The notes: generated by a model not told the origin, from the letters alone. Positions 48,738 through 61,040 are shown, numbered from the stretch's first letter. The stretch is DNA of 64,000 nt from Diploscapter coronatus (GCA_964036155.1 OZ038423.1:46391249-46455248), one strand, 5' to 3'. Numbers and translations are program-made.

Positions 48738-49005
48738 ATGCAAGTCGCCGTGTTTATTCTCAGTTTTCTGGCTTTATTAGGCTTCTCCACAGCTTTCCCA
48801 GGCAGATATGGACGATATGGTAAGCTTTAGGCAAATTTTCCGAGTTTCAAACCTAAACATAGGAGGGTATCAGCGCTTCGGCAGTCCATATCCGTATAGG
48901 CATTATGACCAGCACTCGCTGTCAGGCTTTGGTCATGGGCACGGTCGTTTTCATCACCACCATTTCGACCATTTCGACCCCCACTCCAATCACTTCGGCA
49001 AATAA
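48738..49005 (+). CDS. Small secreted His/Gly/Tyr-rich peptide (74 aa)
   Basis: Two exons, 48738-48819 and 48863-49005, 75 codons. Signal peptide ~1-20 (MQVAVFILSFLALLGFSTA), then a mature part of about 54 residues: FPGRYGRYGG, a Tyr/Pro stretch, and a His-rich tail with FGHGHGRFHHHHFDHFD. A TATA-like ATAAAAG lies about 45 nt upstream (48691). The composition recalls nematode secreted Gly/Tyr/His-rich antimicrobial-type or metal-binding peptides. There is no Cys and no dibasic array to prove a neuropeptide precursor. Function unknown. Confidence 0.7.
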
Positions 49006-50409
49006 ATCATTGTAAGACTTCATTTTGTTGTTTTGAATAAGTTATCTGGTAAAGAAATAAAGAATGGTTAATGATAAAGAAGACTTATTGATTGTTCCTC
49101 TGCGTTCTTCTTCTTCTTCTTCTGATTCCCTCCATTTTAGTTTTGTATAACTGAGAAGAGTAGTCTTCTTCGATTTGATCTTCAGCAGAATATTTGAGCT
49201 TTTATCCTGAAATAGGGTTTTTATGAAGATCAGCTTCTTCCTAAACCTGTTGATACGCATCTCTTCTGAATTTGAGCGGAGTAGGCGTGATCCATCGATA
49301 CAACGCGGTTAGCGAAATCACGTACACAGGAATCAGGCAGGAAACTATTGTATCTGCAAGGAAAATTTGTAATTTTTGAAAAATTAAGGTATTTAACTGA
49401 TTCAATAGATCTCCTGTTTCCTATGGCTCCATGCATTTGGGCGCATCTTCTTGATTTATATGCGCAACAGAAATATGTAATCTGAAAAAAAAACCCTCGA
49501 AATTGTAAAAATAAGAAAATAACCTCTTTCATTCTAATATTTCAGCTCAGCCAAATGCATAAAACCATAATATCGATAGAACTGAATTTTATTAATGTAA
49601 ATAATTTTTAAAAAGTCAAAAGTTTTTAACTCGAGCGGGAAAAATTTTCGTTAAATTAAATCTTAACAGTTCAACAAAGCCCATTTTTCAACTTGCTAAG
49701 AGGATATTGGGAATTATCGGAAGAAAAATTTCGATAATAAAAATAATTGCACCGGCAAATGCCACTATTCCAAATAATCCTATAAAACCGAAGCCTAAAT
49801 ATCAATATGCATAATTTAATCAGATACATGAAAATTAAAACAATTACCATTCATGTGCTCAGGTAAAATCATTGAAGAGCCAATGAGAGTAATTATCTCT
49901 TTTTATGATTTGATGCAATAAAATTGAAATTGATAAATGAATTTTCACAGCATTATATAAAAACTGATTATAAAATCATATGTAACAATTGGGCATATTG
50001 ATTAGAAAAAAGGTTGACATTTTTTATTTTGTGTTTAAATTTGCAGACAAATTATTTATTTATGAGCTAGACGTATTACAAGAATATCTTATCAAATAAT
50101 ATTTTTAAAGATAATTTATTGAGGTTAGAATTTGGACATTTATTATGCAATCGGAGTTAGACTTTGATTCGATAATGGATAAATCTGATTACTATGATTA
50201 ATGCGACTGTTCGTGGATGTTAAAGGGATCGGTCTATCACTCCTCCTGAAATTCATCATTAAAACTAAGAAAAAACATTGTTGGGAAGTTTTCTTTTATC
50301 GTCGAGTTTAAACAATTTTGAGATTTGAAAGTATTCGAATTAACTCTTGCAAACTAAATCAACATCGTGAAGTTCATGTCAGATGAATTAAGAATTACTC
50401 AATTAACAC
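49006..50409. other. Region with possible minus-strand membrane-protein fragments
   Basis: On the minus strand, 49854 down to 49690 can be spliced into a hydrophobic end piece (GFGFIGLFGIVAFAGAIIF...NILLAS then stop). At 49370-49100 a frame DTIVSCLIPVYVISLTALYR, then WITPTPLKFRRDAYQQ, continues into a Lys/Glu-rich tail with stop near 49043. Neither could be joined to a full gene, so they may be degraded or partial membrane proteins. The rest is AT-rich without features. Confidence 0.25.
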
Positions 50410-53081
50410 CTAGAAATTTGTCATTTTTAATATTATAATTTCATACATTTTCGAGAAATATTGTCGAATGGCTTGGCGTCGTTTCGGACTAGCAACTATA
50501 AACGAAAGTGGTACAGTTATGCACGACAAGAATGCGTCAAATAGTCGTGAATAGATGAACATTTTTATATACATTTCAAAAGTGTGATTCACGTTTGATA
50601 TTTCAAGTTGTTTTTCATTTTGAGCACGCTTTAAGTTATTACCGTAATAAAAGTAGTATAATGTTAAAAAGATGATCGTTGATATCTAAATTAATTTTTA
50701 TAATTATTTTTATATATGAAATAATATAACTTTCAAATGTCGTAAATAAAATACTCAATAGAAGAATGAATTTAGTTGTACTGGCAGTAACCTCTATTCA
50801 TAAAATGGGTGTATGTCACTGCGCACCAAAGATTTTGGTGTGCAGTGACCGTTCTCCGTTTATCATCTTTGGATTAAAATATTCCTTAAATCTTTCTCTC
50901 ACTTATCTCAATCTCAATGCATTATCATTTCTTCGAAAATGTTATAAACACGATGAATTAGAGTTGGAATTGATATTTATAAAAGCCCAATTAAAAAGTT
51001 AAGCCTTAAAGGGTATCCCGGATCAGGTTTTGCATCCTGTCCCTGTGATGTCCGAGTTTAACAGCCAAAGATCAAATAGACCAACTGTTTAATTTGCTTA
51101 CATGTTGCACGAATAAAGGCATCATGGTATATAATATCCTTCGATTATCAGATTTATGTTTCAGGTTTGACGATAATCTTGCCAAGTCACGAAATTTGAA
51201 ATATAGAGCAAAGTAGAGAAGCGAGGCAAAAAGAGCCAGAATATCCACAGATGAGTATGATATTAACTAAATATGTTGAATTATTATACGATTTCTAATG
51301 CATCAAAAATAAATAGGATGAAGTAACGTAAGAAAGGGTTGTCACAGTGTCGAACAAAATTATTGGATTAAAAAATTCTCATTCTGTATCGACATTGAAA
51401 CTTCCAAAATCTGTACTCTGCACTAATCGAATTTAGGTGAATTTTGAAAACACATATGCACGTGGAAAACATTAGGTTGTGCTAAATTTCAATCAAATCT
51501 GAAGAAGTGCAAGCGACTTTTCTAAACATTGGCACAGAGATAGAAGATAGGTGACTCGAAACTTTTGTCACCTATTATATAATTAGAGAGGCCAAGTGGT
51601 TTTTTCTTTGAAAAACTGACGATACCACCATTTCGGGCGTATTTTATTATTCTAGTTGGTGTCATGGTTTCATGAAATTATCAACTAATTAATGATAATT
51701 GAATCGGCGGAAAATTTCATGCGTTCTTTCTCTTTTGAAAGAAGTAGACTTGGCCTCTCTAATCATAACACTTTACACATAGTTAAAGTATTGAAAACAT
51801 GATGTCTTCAACTTACAACTAGAATTGGTCCATATTCTAATTTTTCATCGAAAAATATAGCTATGCTTATAATAGAATGCACTAGATTTAGAATAATCGC
51901 AAACGCTATAATGCAACGAATGATCCTTTTCAAATTATCCCTGCAATTTTCGTTGTATTAACAGTGCAAATGAGTTTTCACTTACTTGGTAAGCAGATTT
52001 GTTAGGCGTGGTAGTTCATACATGAGCACAAGTCGTTGGATAATAAGGCAGATGCTAAGCAATGCTACGGCTGAACTCACTGTCGGAATCAAGAAGAAGA
52101 GGCAAATGAAGATATAGCAAAACCATATGGTAGCTTGTACCCCAACATATAATCTTAGCAACATGAAAACCTGTAATTGATGGAATGATGAAATGGCCTT
52201 TTGTATATGCGAAGAAATGATGAAATGAGAAAATGATAGTATGACGTTTTAAATCGAGAGTATTTATGAAGTAGTGTAGGCAATAAGCGAACTTCAAAAG
52301 TTTCCAATTCAAGAACTCATTTCGTCATTTGCGAACTTCTTACCCAATTAACATTAGGATTATTCTCAACTAAGCCTAAATTACTTTTCTAAAAATTAGT
52401 GTACAGTGGCGGTCAAAAGTTTGGAACACTTGTGATTATGAATGTAGCCTGGTAGGACCAATAATTGTAGATCAATTGAGTGAAAATTGGCAAGAATTCT
52501 CAATACAGAGAAGAATATGTGTGCAAAATCCATTCTAATTAATCCGCAACTATGAGACATATCAGTCTGCATTCATAATGATAATTTTTGCAAACTTTCA
52601 ATCGCCACTGTATAGAGAATTTTAACGAGTGCAAATTACCAAACAAATATGACATGAATACAGCTACAACTAGTACGCCAGATACTAGTAATGAGAATAC
52701 AACTGACATAGTCGGAACGAAATTAGCCAATATTCTCATTTGGTAATATATTGGATAGTAAGGCGCCTATAATCAATAATTTTTTTTAATAATATTTGCC
52801 AAATAAGTCAAATTACATCCTTTAACTCCAATAATTCTCTGTCAGAGATCCTTAGCAGTAAATTAGGTATAATAATTAGAAACGCAGATATAATGGGGAT
52901 AATAATAAAATACAAGGGTATATCTTCAGCTAGTTTAAGGAATACAATACTATATAATGCTGAAACATCATTTTAATTAAGACCCTATTAAATTTTTTCA
53001 TATAGTGATATTATTATGGAGAGATTTTTATTCCTTAAATTAATATATCTTACTGGTATTATTATTTCCTTCCATTTCCAT
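50410..53081 (-). CDS. Nematode 7TM chemoreceptor-like gene, model incomplete or broken
   Basis: Exons seen: 53054-53081, 52817-52959, 52640-52766, 51986-52170, 51817-51940, 50410-50685. The start MEMEGNNNTTLYS carries N-glycosylation sites. Hydrophobic segments: YFIIIPIISAFLIIIPNLL (TM1), FVPTMSVVFSLLVSGVLVVA (TM2), a long block from LLRLYVGVQATIWFCYIFIC to LSICLIIQRLV, IIAFAIILNLVHSIISIAI, STIIFLTLYYFYY, and DAFLSCITVPLSFIVASPKR, a typical receptor end, with stop at 50410. Phases agree except between 52640-52766 (ends phase 1) and 51986-52170 (starts phase 0). At least one TM segment seems missing, so an exon is unfound or this is a pseudogene. The subfamily cannot be assigned. It is AT-rich with longer introns than its neighbours, as for chemosensory genes. 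One intron carries a mariner-type MITE. Confidence 0.5.
50807..50855. repeat. Dispersed palindromic repeat, copy 2
   Basis: GGGTGTATGTCACTGCGCAC, then a near-perfect palindrome (GTCACTGCGCACCAAAG pairing with CTTTGGTGTGCAGTGAC read in reverse complement, with the centre near 50832). It shares the leading GGGTGTATGTC and overall length with 34420-34468. Confidence 0.7.
52404..52610. mobile_element. Tc1/mariner-type MITE (about 207 bp)
   Basis: The left end CAGTGGCGGTCAAAAGTTTG is mirrored at the right end (CAAACTTTCAATCGCCACTG), and both sides are flanked by TA. CAGTGGCGGTCAAAAGTTTG is the kind of end seen on mariner-family elements, and TA is their target site. The element has no transposase frame. 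It sits in an intron of the chemoreceptor-like gene. Confidence 0.85.
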
Positions 53082-55757
53082 AGATAGAATTAGTGAAAAT
53101 TAGAATTTTATAAGTACCAATCGAGTCGAAATTTATCGAGCTTTTTCTTGATACGCCCTAAAAAATTTCAATTTATATACTTCAATCGACAGGTGAATTA
53201 GAACGACACTAGAAACAAAATCAATTTATTCTGTTCTCTTCGTCTTGATACAAATAAAATATCATTGACTTTAAAATTTCATTAATATTTAATGAAAAGA
53301 TATTTGATTATTTAAAAAATGATATTTTGCAGACAAATTAGGAGCTATGAATTTTGGGGAAAGTGTTGATTCTAAGTCGAATGAATTTGATTATTGCTGT
53401 TTCTTCTGAAATAAAGCAAATAAAAACTAAAATACTTATTCCAGGTTAAATTGGAAATTAATATACACCAAATCTAGAGAATGAAAAAACGTTTAAAGAA
53501 AAAATTTCATCGTTTTAGGCCTATTTTTCATTATTCCATTATCTACGATTTTCATTTCAATTACTGTAAGAAAACGATGAAGAATTCATACATTCTTAAA
53601 AAAATATATCACTTGATAGCCTGACGTCGGCTGAGAGTCTGATTTTTAATGAGCATTTCGTATGAATATCACCAAAACAGGTGGTTTTAAATTGAAAATT
53701 TGAAGTTTGATTATTGAATTGTTGTTGGCTACCGAGTCTAACTATGAGAATAGCAGAGCATGTTATTTCTAATGTTTGAAAATTATTAAATGATTTAGAA
53801 GTAATAAAATTAAAACTCATCATGAATCATGCCATTTATTTTCGATTAAGTGTATGTCAGGAGAGTTGATTCTATCTACATACATTACTGAGATATTTCA
53901 AATTCTCTGTAGGTTATTCAAAGAGGACAAAACGAGATAATAATTTTTTTAAAATAATATTAAAATTCAAAATTGATTTCACAAATGTTGAAAATTCGAA
54001 ATTTTTCAAAAAAGACAAGGTTTAGATTGTTGGTTCTCGATTATTAACGGCTGAAACCATCATATGATTTATGGCTGATGAGCGACTCTTCCTGAAGTGA
54101 TATCGGTTTTAAAGTTATGGCAAATTTCTTTTTAACAAGTTTTAGGTTTTTTATTATAATATAGGTTTAAAAGACGAGATAACAATTTGCGTGCGTGATG
54201 AACAAAGATGTACGCGAGAAATAGTGTGTGAAGATGATGCAATAGGACTCGGATTCGGTGCACTATTTCATCGCTTTTTTTCTAAAGGACTCGCGCACAT
54301 CCCTGGTACCCACTGTGCATCCTGATTCATGAGATTATCTTGAAAGTTCGTTTTGCTGTTTTATCGAATAATACAATGAACAACGCTTGAAATAATGTAT
54401 TCTGGTTTTTCATTAAACAGTATTTTGCAATGTATTAGCAAGAAAAATTCACAAGGCATAAACGATATGTTTCTTCAGTTTTATCTGGAAGATAAATAAG
54501 TGCGAAGATGGAAATGTTAGAGCATGCATGGTTATGAAAATTTCTTGAATTTTTGAACTATTCATTCATTTATTAATTAAATACATTATTTGTTATCCAT
54601 TTCAAATTTCAAATAAAATGAGAATAAATATTTTGAGATCTTTATAGATTAATTGTTGTCGTCGTTCAGTTATCCTCTGCAGGATATCCAGGAAGCACCA
54701 CGAGGAGGTAGACGAACATCACTTCCCGCCACACAATCACACACACGTACACCTGAAAAGTGAAATGAACAAAACGGACAGGACGCCAAGTTCTGAGCCA
54801 TACTATCATTTAATGAAATTTTACGCATATGATTAGCAATCAAAATAAGCTTGATTTTAACCCCAATACACCAAAATCTCGTTTATGTTTCCAGATAGCT
54901 ACTTAACAAAATAATCTTTTTATATCTACATTATCGCATTATCATTTTCATGTTAAATACCAGGATTATCTTTAGAAGTTTTTTCATACTCAGACTTACG
55001 TTGTTCATGAAAATCTCGTCTTCAGCCTCCCGAATCATCAGCGCAATGTCCCGGAAGGTATTATTTTCGCGTCATCATTCACTTTGCCGTCTTTGGGCTA
55101 AGTTAAATGAAACATTTAGTAATAAAAATATTCGGCAGAACACGTTAAATAATCGTCGTTTATTTTGATAGCTTCGAAATATCACCGATTCCTTAATTTA
55201 TTTTAATTATCTTGAAGAAAAATAAAATAGATATTTGAAAATTTAGGTTAGAATTAATCAATGCCTTGATGTTGCATCCATTATTACGATATTAATTAGT
55301 ATATCATTTTCATCAAGAAAGTTTCATTTGCTGGCTTAAACATTATCAAGATCATATCCTTGAAAGTGCCCATTCAAAAATGATGCTTTTTATTTTTTTT
55401 CAATCATCGATTAAAAATTTTTGAGTAAGCATAGTTCAATCTAGTGATCGCGTTTCTCCGATTCTAACCTTGTGCGATTCCGCAGATTCAAGTATCGAGC
55501 CAAGACGACTTTGTTTGGCGGCCATCGACTTTCTTCGAAGAGCGATTATTTGGTAATGACTGACTCAACGACGACTCATCAAATTTCAAATTTCAGCTAA
55601 TTCAACGACGAATTCAAATTTCTCATAAGTAATTTACGTCAATCAAAATCACTAATTTGACTACGATTATGTGATTTACATATTATGACGAGTAAATAAA
55701 TTTATTAAATGCATTGAAAGTTGGAAATATTAGTGTATTCGGAAATTTATTTTTTGA
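53082..55757. other. AT-rich region with a doubtful small minus-strand gene
   Basis: No firm gene. On the minus strand an ATG at 55525 opens MAAKQSRLGSILESAESHK (55469-55525), which splices in phase to PKDGKVNDDAKIIPSGTLR and a stop near 55040. A different frame just after it reads MIREAEDEIFMNN and splices to a hydrophobic end VYVCVIVWREVMFVYLLVV, with stop near 54668. The two frames do not join, so this is either a tiny peptide gene or a decayed gene. Confidence 0.25.
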
Positions 55758-58134
55758 TCAAAATGACCACCAACTGATGTTGAATCCCCTGAAGACGTTC
55801 TGTTTGTCTGAGAGGAATCTCATCGAGACAACATTTGAGGCTACTGAAATGTTTCGGGAAGTCACATTTCCGGTCCAACTGAAAATGAACTTGACTAAAA
55901 TTCTTCCTTTAACGAGAAAAATACCCCCAAAGAACAGTGTTCTCATCCATGTTAGCACTCTTGTAGACTAACAAATTGTCGTATCCCAGTTCCGTCTGGC
56001 AATCTATCAAATTGAGCATTATCTAAAGTGATGAACATTCATTCAGGCAACTAAGAAACCTCATTACTTCGTGGCATCGTAGCATACGAAATAGTGTGGT
56101 AAAGGAGTTTTAATTTTACCTTATTCTCAGCTTATTTTATGCTACCTCATAATGTCACGAGATCTCCAAATGACTTATAATAATAGGATATGATGGATTC
56201 ACCTGTTTTCCCTCTTCAGCAGCTATGTAATAATCAGCAATATCGAAATTCTGGTAGTTGTTTGGATAGAATGGAGAAGTCATGCCTCCACTGCTCCCTT
56301 TCTGATTAATCACTGGAACTCCTCGTCTAAATATAGCTACTTAATGTTGTATAATAAAGAAATACTTCCAAACGTCATCTAAACCGTAGAGAATATTTGA
56401 TCAATTGTATGTTATATCATTGGATATGTTAAAATGAAAGAAGGAATTCGAAAAAAGTTGTGGGAAAAATTCTAGTCCTTCCCAGCATCGAGGTTGGAAA
56501 AATCTATTCCAACTATAACTCCAATATAAAATCAATTCTGTCAAATTGCTGGTCAGAATGCTATTGCATTTGAATTCTTACGTTGCACAAACTCGAGCAG
56601 GTACCCAAAGTGCAGGATCGACGTAGGATGTAATCATATTCTCAGGAGACATCAGGTTTCGATAGGAAAGAACATCGACTCGAGTAACGTCATACCAGAC
56701 GAATACCAGTACGAGGAATCCCTGATAATTATTGACGATCAAAATAACAAATTAGATGCATATACCTTGGCTTGCAGTTTCTTGACTGCAGAAGCGAAGC
56801 CGTCGAAACCGAAGGACGGACTGCAATTCGAGTGGTAAGTATTAAGACAAAGACAATAGGATATTAGAACAATTAATTCCTAAGACAGTGACCTAGAATT
56901 CCAATCCTACTCTCTAGTCTCTAGTTTTTCGTATTCATATTAGCTATCCGAATTTTTCATCTTTTGAATGCCCTACTGTACGAGTTTTATTAGTGAACAG
57001 CTCAGATAGAACAAGAATTTCAGATTTTGAACCACTTACTTTTCAAAAGCGTAGATTATAGCGACTGGCTGAGGCTCTTTCTGTGCATCATATTTAGAGT
57101 ATTCGCTGGAGAGGAACGTGTCGACTGCACTAAAAATCTATCGTTTGCGATGAGTCTAATGACCGTTTACAGTTTCTTTTAGAATAGCGAAGCGTTGATA
57201 AAATATGTTGCAGAAATAAATACTTACGTTGGAACGTCATACAGTTTCCCGTTACTTGAAAGCGACGATTTCATGAAGACTCGCGCCGCGACTACATCCT
57301 GACGAGAGGTGGCATTGTGAGGATAAACGATAAAATCCGACACTATGGCTAAATTCCGATTTTCAGTATTTTATTTTCATCGAATCGATTACCTCCAATG
57401 ATATATCGAGATTTGCCTTGCAGATAGAATTCGGCTTGATCGCTGATGTATTTGAATGTCTGAAGTATCTTCACTTAAAGCGGAATTTTATGAGAGACTC
57501 GATTAGGCTCTTTAACAAAGGCACAAATAAAGCAAGAGCGCGCAACACCGAGAGCAAAACGCCCACGAAGCACCCACGGGTAGCACGCACCACTCGCAGA
57601 TGCTTCGTGGGCGCTTCACGGGTGCTCTGCTCTCAGTGGGCTTAACGATCATTAACGACAGAAAATAAAGAAGTCACGAGCATACGTGGTTTAAAATTCT
57701 GAACTTTGAAAAATTCCGTCATTTCATATTCTCCACTTCGTCTCACGAAGTCAATACCTGATCAATCGCGTTGGGATTATTTCCACTCCCATCCACGAAA
57801 TGCACGAAGAATCTCGATTCCTTTGACGGATCACACTCCTTGGCTAAATATTGCATATTATCTTTGAAACTATTGTCTTTTTTATTCCTCCAGTGAAATT
57901 TCTGGAAGATATTATATTTGGTAAAATGAGGACTATCCCACTGCGAATCAATACCCACGATCTACACAATCTTTAGCTACATTATGTAAATGCCTTGATT
58001 ATCAGCTTCAAATCATAACTCAAATAAAAATGTTGGAATTATCAAATTCAATTACATCTCAATGCAGATTCACAAAACGCTGTTGATGAAATAATTGCCA
58101 ACGTTAATAAGGTCGACTTAACTTGTGCCAGCAT
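55758..58134 (-). CDS. Secreted protein with VWA-like region and C-terminal CUB domain
   Basis: Exons 57758-57961, 57393-57459, 57228-57348, 57040-57129, 56766-56820, 56582-56721, 56203-56326, 55925-56022 and 55758-55878 join in perfect phase (339 residues). A first exon 58056-58134 encodes a signal peptide (MLAQVKSTLLTLAIISSTAF) preceded one base upstream by a splice acceptor. It ends in phase 1 while the next exon begins in phase 0, so a small exon is missing or that border is wrong. The N-terminal half (FFVHFVDGSGNNPNAIDQ, PVAIIYAFEKN, FDGFASAVKKLQAKGFLVLV) looks like a diverged von Willebrand A fold. The C-terminal ~110 residues are a CUB domain (SPFYPNNYQNFDIADYYIAA, LNLIDCQTELGYDNLLVYKS, VVSMRFLSDKQNVFRGF, then WW). 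Similar VWA-CUB secreted proteins are common in nematodes; function unknown. Confidence 0.65.
57546..57640. repeat. GC-rich inverted repeat in the VWA/CUB gene intron
   Basis: GCCCACGAAGCA (57561-57572) pairs perfectly with TGCTTCGTGGGC (57601-57612), inside a broader imperfect palindrome bounded by CACCGAGAGCA and TGCTCTCAGTG-type ends. It is strikingly GC-rich in an AT-rich region, so it is probably an inserted palindromic element. Confidence 0.65.
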
Positions 58135-58547
58135 CCTAAAACAGTTTTATAGTAAGATAAGACAAAATTTCGATCTTGTTCCCTGAATGGTCATTTTATA
58201 TTACGTCTTATCACAATTCATTGAGTGGGCCAGTCTCGAAATGAGTCGCTTATCAAGTTTAATCGTTTTACCAAAATTTTTGTCAAGCTAAAACGAACTA
58301 GGCACTTTTTGAGTGAGATAGGTTTGGGCTGTAAAATTCATTTTTGAAAAGGTCAAAGATAAGAATTCGAACGATTTGTTTCTAAAACAGCTTGTTAAAA
58401 CCTAAAAAAATCATGGGTTTGAGAGTTTTATGTCTGCAATAATCTTACGCAATTCGATAAATAATTTTCAATAAATATTAATCAACGATAGACATAAAAT
58501 ATTCCTAATCAGATAATAAACGTTTTAACGACTAAGCTGTATATGGG

Positions 58548-58590
<43 letters not shown>

Positions 58591-59107
58591 TGAGTGTGGG
58601 TCGTCTAATGGTTGATTCCTTGCTTGGTAGACGAGAGGTTCGCAAGTTTCTGTTGGACTCCCAGTGATTGACGACCTGAACAGGAAGAGCCGAACAAGGA
58701 CTTGTGGAGTGGATTGATTGATTTCGGACTTGTGGTAAATGGCACTTTGTACTTTTGACCAGGGCTGCAAATTTCATACCCGACACAACACTCGGAGTAT
58801 TGGGTATTTATAACATACTCTTATTAAGCCTATTTTTAAAGTAGATCTTTCCAGACCAGCATGTCGGGAGGATTTACGACAGAAACAGCGAATTTCCAAC
58901 TGAATATCAACCCCTTTGTGGATTTTTGAAATCCCCCAACTTACAGCAGTTCGATAAAAGAAGAACAAGCCAAATAAATCACTTCATCGTGAAGGTCAAC
59001 TTTTCTCAATGGCATAATTTTCATGTAAAAATTAATGTATTCTAATTTTTCAAATGAGTTTATTTGCGTTTCATCTTATTGTTTCATTCATTCGCGTTAG
59101 TTTCTCC
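58135..59107. other. Intergenic region with a (TG)n microsatellite
   Basis: 58549-58586 is a TG dinucleotide run of about 19 units, trailing into GGGTGTGAG variants. No exon is supported on either strand. It should contain the 5' region of the VWA/CUB gene and the 3' flank of the gene ending at 59108. Confidence 0.6.
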
Positions 59108-59690
59108 TCATTTCTTGATGATTTCGGCCACCTGCTTCTTGTTGAGCATTATGTAGGCGTGGATCATCGGCACTGGCTGCAAATGTGACGCCATCATTTT
59201 TCAGAATTATAGTTGACGTCGTAATTCCGATTTATAAATTACGTTAAAATTAAAGGGGCAAAAATCAAAAGAACGCCATCATAATTCCAACCTTCTCTTT
59301 CCTGACAGCGAACAGTCGCATCTCCCCATCAGCGGCGGTCAGCGTGCACAGCTTCCTGCCCGTAACGCATTGTGTCATGGAGAAGGCGAGCCTGTGAATT
59401 GTCTCGTTCGGCGTGTTCGCATCAGCAGCACCCCCAGTCGCATTCAGCCAGTTGTTCAGATTGCTGGTCTCAGTCCCGCAGGCCTGTTCTGCAGCTTCCT
59501 TCATCCTGATCACTTCCAGCATTCGCTTGATGTGCTTCATCTCCCTGTCTAGCTGCAATGAGTTATTCTATTGATTTTGTTGGACACCCAGAAGAGTGAT
59601 AATCTTAAAAATGAACTTTCAATTCATCTGATATAACTTTTTGGTAAATTAAAAACTATAATGTGCGCTTCCTCCACACCTTTTCTCGTT

Positions 59691-59722
<32 letters not shown>

Positions 59723-60865
59723 TATTCTAAATGATCGAATAAAAATGCCCACCTCTTCTTCCTCATCACTCAACCTCTCCTTTGTGTCTTTCTTCCTCTG
59801 CACAGTCTGCATCTGTGTTCTGTACTTGTTTACAGTGTCCATATTGACTGCGGGTGCGGATGTCTGGCTGCTACCCATCGCTTCGTCCAACGTGCCGCTT
59901 GACTTCTCTAAATTAGACATACTATAATCTACCGTAATCGTTTATGCTAATCTAGCCATTAATAAGAGTGGTAAGGAGAATTTCGTACCTGTGCCTTATT
60001 TGTGGGCATCCTTTCTAGGGAGTATAGGGAAAAGAAGAAATTAGATGAATTATACAGAGGCTACTCTTAACATTTCTTATCAATGACTGAAAATTTACAA
60101 ACCTCCATTCTTATGCTTCCACTTCAACTCGACAGTTCTCTGTTTGCATTGATAGGGTGATACGTTGCCTTTGATGGGTTCGAACACACTCATCTGGTTG
60201 TTTTTCTCCGCTTCTTTCACAGAGTAAATCTGCAACCTTTGTCTTTGTTTTCAAACTCAGAAAACCAAACGAACCTTTTTCTTATCTTTCTCCTTGTCTC
60301 TGGGCATAAATGGCTGCTGTTGTTGTTGGTCTTTGGATTTGTCTCCACCATTAGCATTCCCATTAGCAACAGCAAGTAATTGTTGCGGATGCTTCTTCTC
60401 GATGCTCACAGTCGCCTTCTCCTTCGATTTCCTGCCTAGTTTGCTCTGTTTCGAGGGTGGCGCAGAGATTTCTGCGCCTCCCGACACGCCGCTGATTTTC
60501 GAGTTCTGCTTCTTTCTGAAAGGAACATGATTATTTCAAGAATAAGAGAATCTTTGGAAAGTCCATGATTTAATGAGCGTGACCTTTTCTAAAAAGGGGA
60601 AGGAATAGGCTTCGTTCACAAAATCACGCGGGTTGCATGAGGTAATTATCAAAGTAAACCTATGATCTTACGTGATTTTATCTCTGAGCGCCTCAGCGGA
60701 AGCCTTGAACCTCTTCCCGGACTTGTTGATGATCGACATTTTGCTGCCCGACTTGCTCTTGCTCTTGGACGCGTTCTTGCTCTTCGAGTTCGCGTGCATG
60801 TCTCGCTCCTTCGACCCACCAGCCTCTTGAGCTGCCCTTCCATCAGAACACTTCGAATTGTTCAT
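59108..60865 (-). CDS. Unrecognised Lys/Ser-rich, probably nuclear protein (360 aa)
   Basis: Seven exons: 60672-60865, 60275-60515, 60103-60229, 59989-60010, 59753-59921, 59292-59552, 59108-59176; 361 codons in consistent phase, so the gene is real. I do not recognise the family. The first ~140 residues are basic and low-complexity (SKSKNASKSKSKSGSK, KSGKRFKASAEALRDK, a Gln run, PRDKEKDKKK) and should act as nuclear localisation signals. A conserved-looking segment follows: NQMSVFEPIKGNVSPY, then QCKQRTVELKWKHKNGG. Then come an acidic/coiled stretch (KERLSDEEEELDREMKHIKR), and a C-terminal domain with CVTGRKLCTLTAADGEMRLF and a KKQVAEIIKK end. It starts 175 nt after the PH-like gene on the same strand, with a splice acceptor 18 nt before the ATG, so the two are probably co-transcribed. 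Confidence 0.75.
59691..59719. repeat. (AG)n microsatellite in an intron
   Basis: About 14 AG units within the 59553-59752 intron of the Lys-rich protein gene. Confidence 0.9.
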
Positions 60866-61040
60866 TTCACCAGCAGCACTACATGCAAAATAATGAAGAT
60901 CAGCTTTTTTCTTGCGCAAATTTTAAAAATATATGTTAATTTTTACAGGAAACTTTATTAAATTCAGCGATTATGATGAGCATGACAAGTCAATCTTGTA
61001 CTTTAAATTAAATCAAGGGAGGTGAATAAATAAATAGTTT

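Noticed and set aside
55000..55110. Possible antizyme-like programmed frameshift (TGA with overlapping frames)
   Set aside because: The sequence before TGA and the +1 frame after it do not fit an antizyme site; the +1 frame stops within a few codons.
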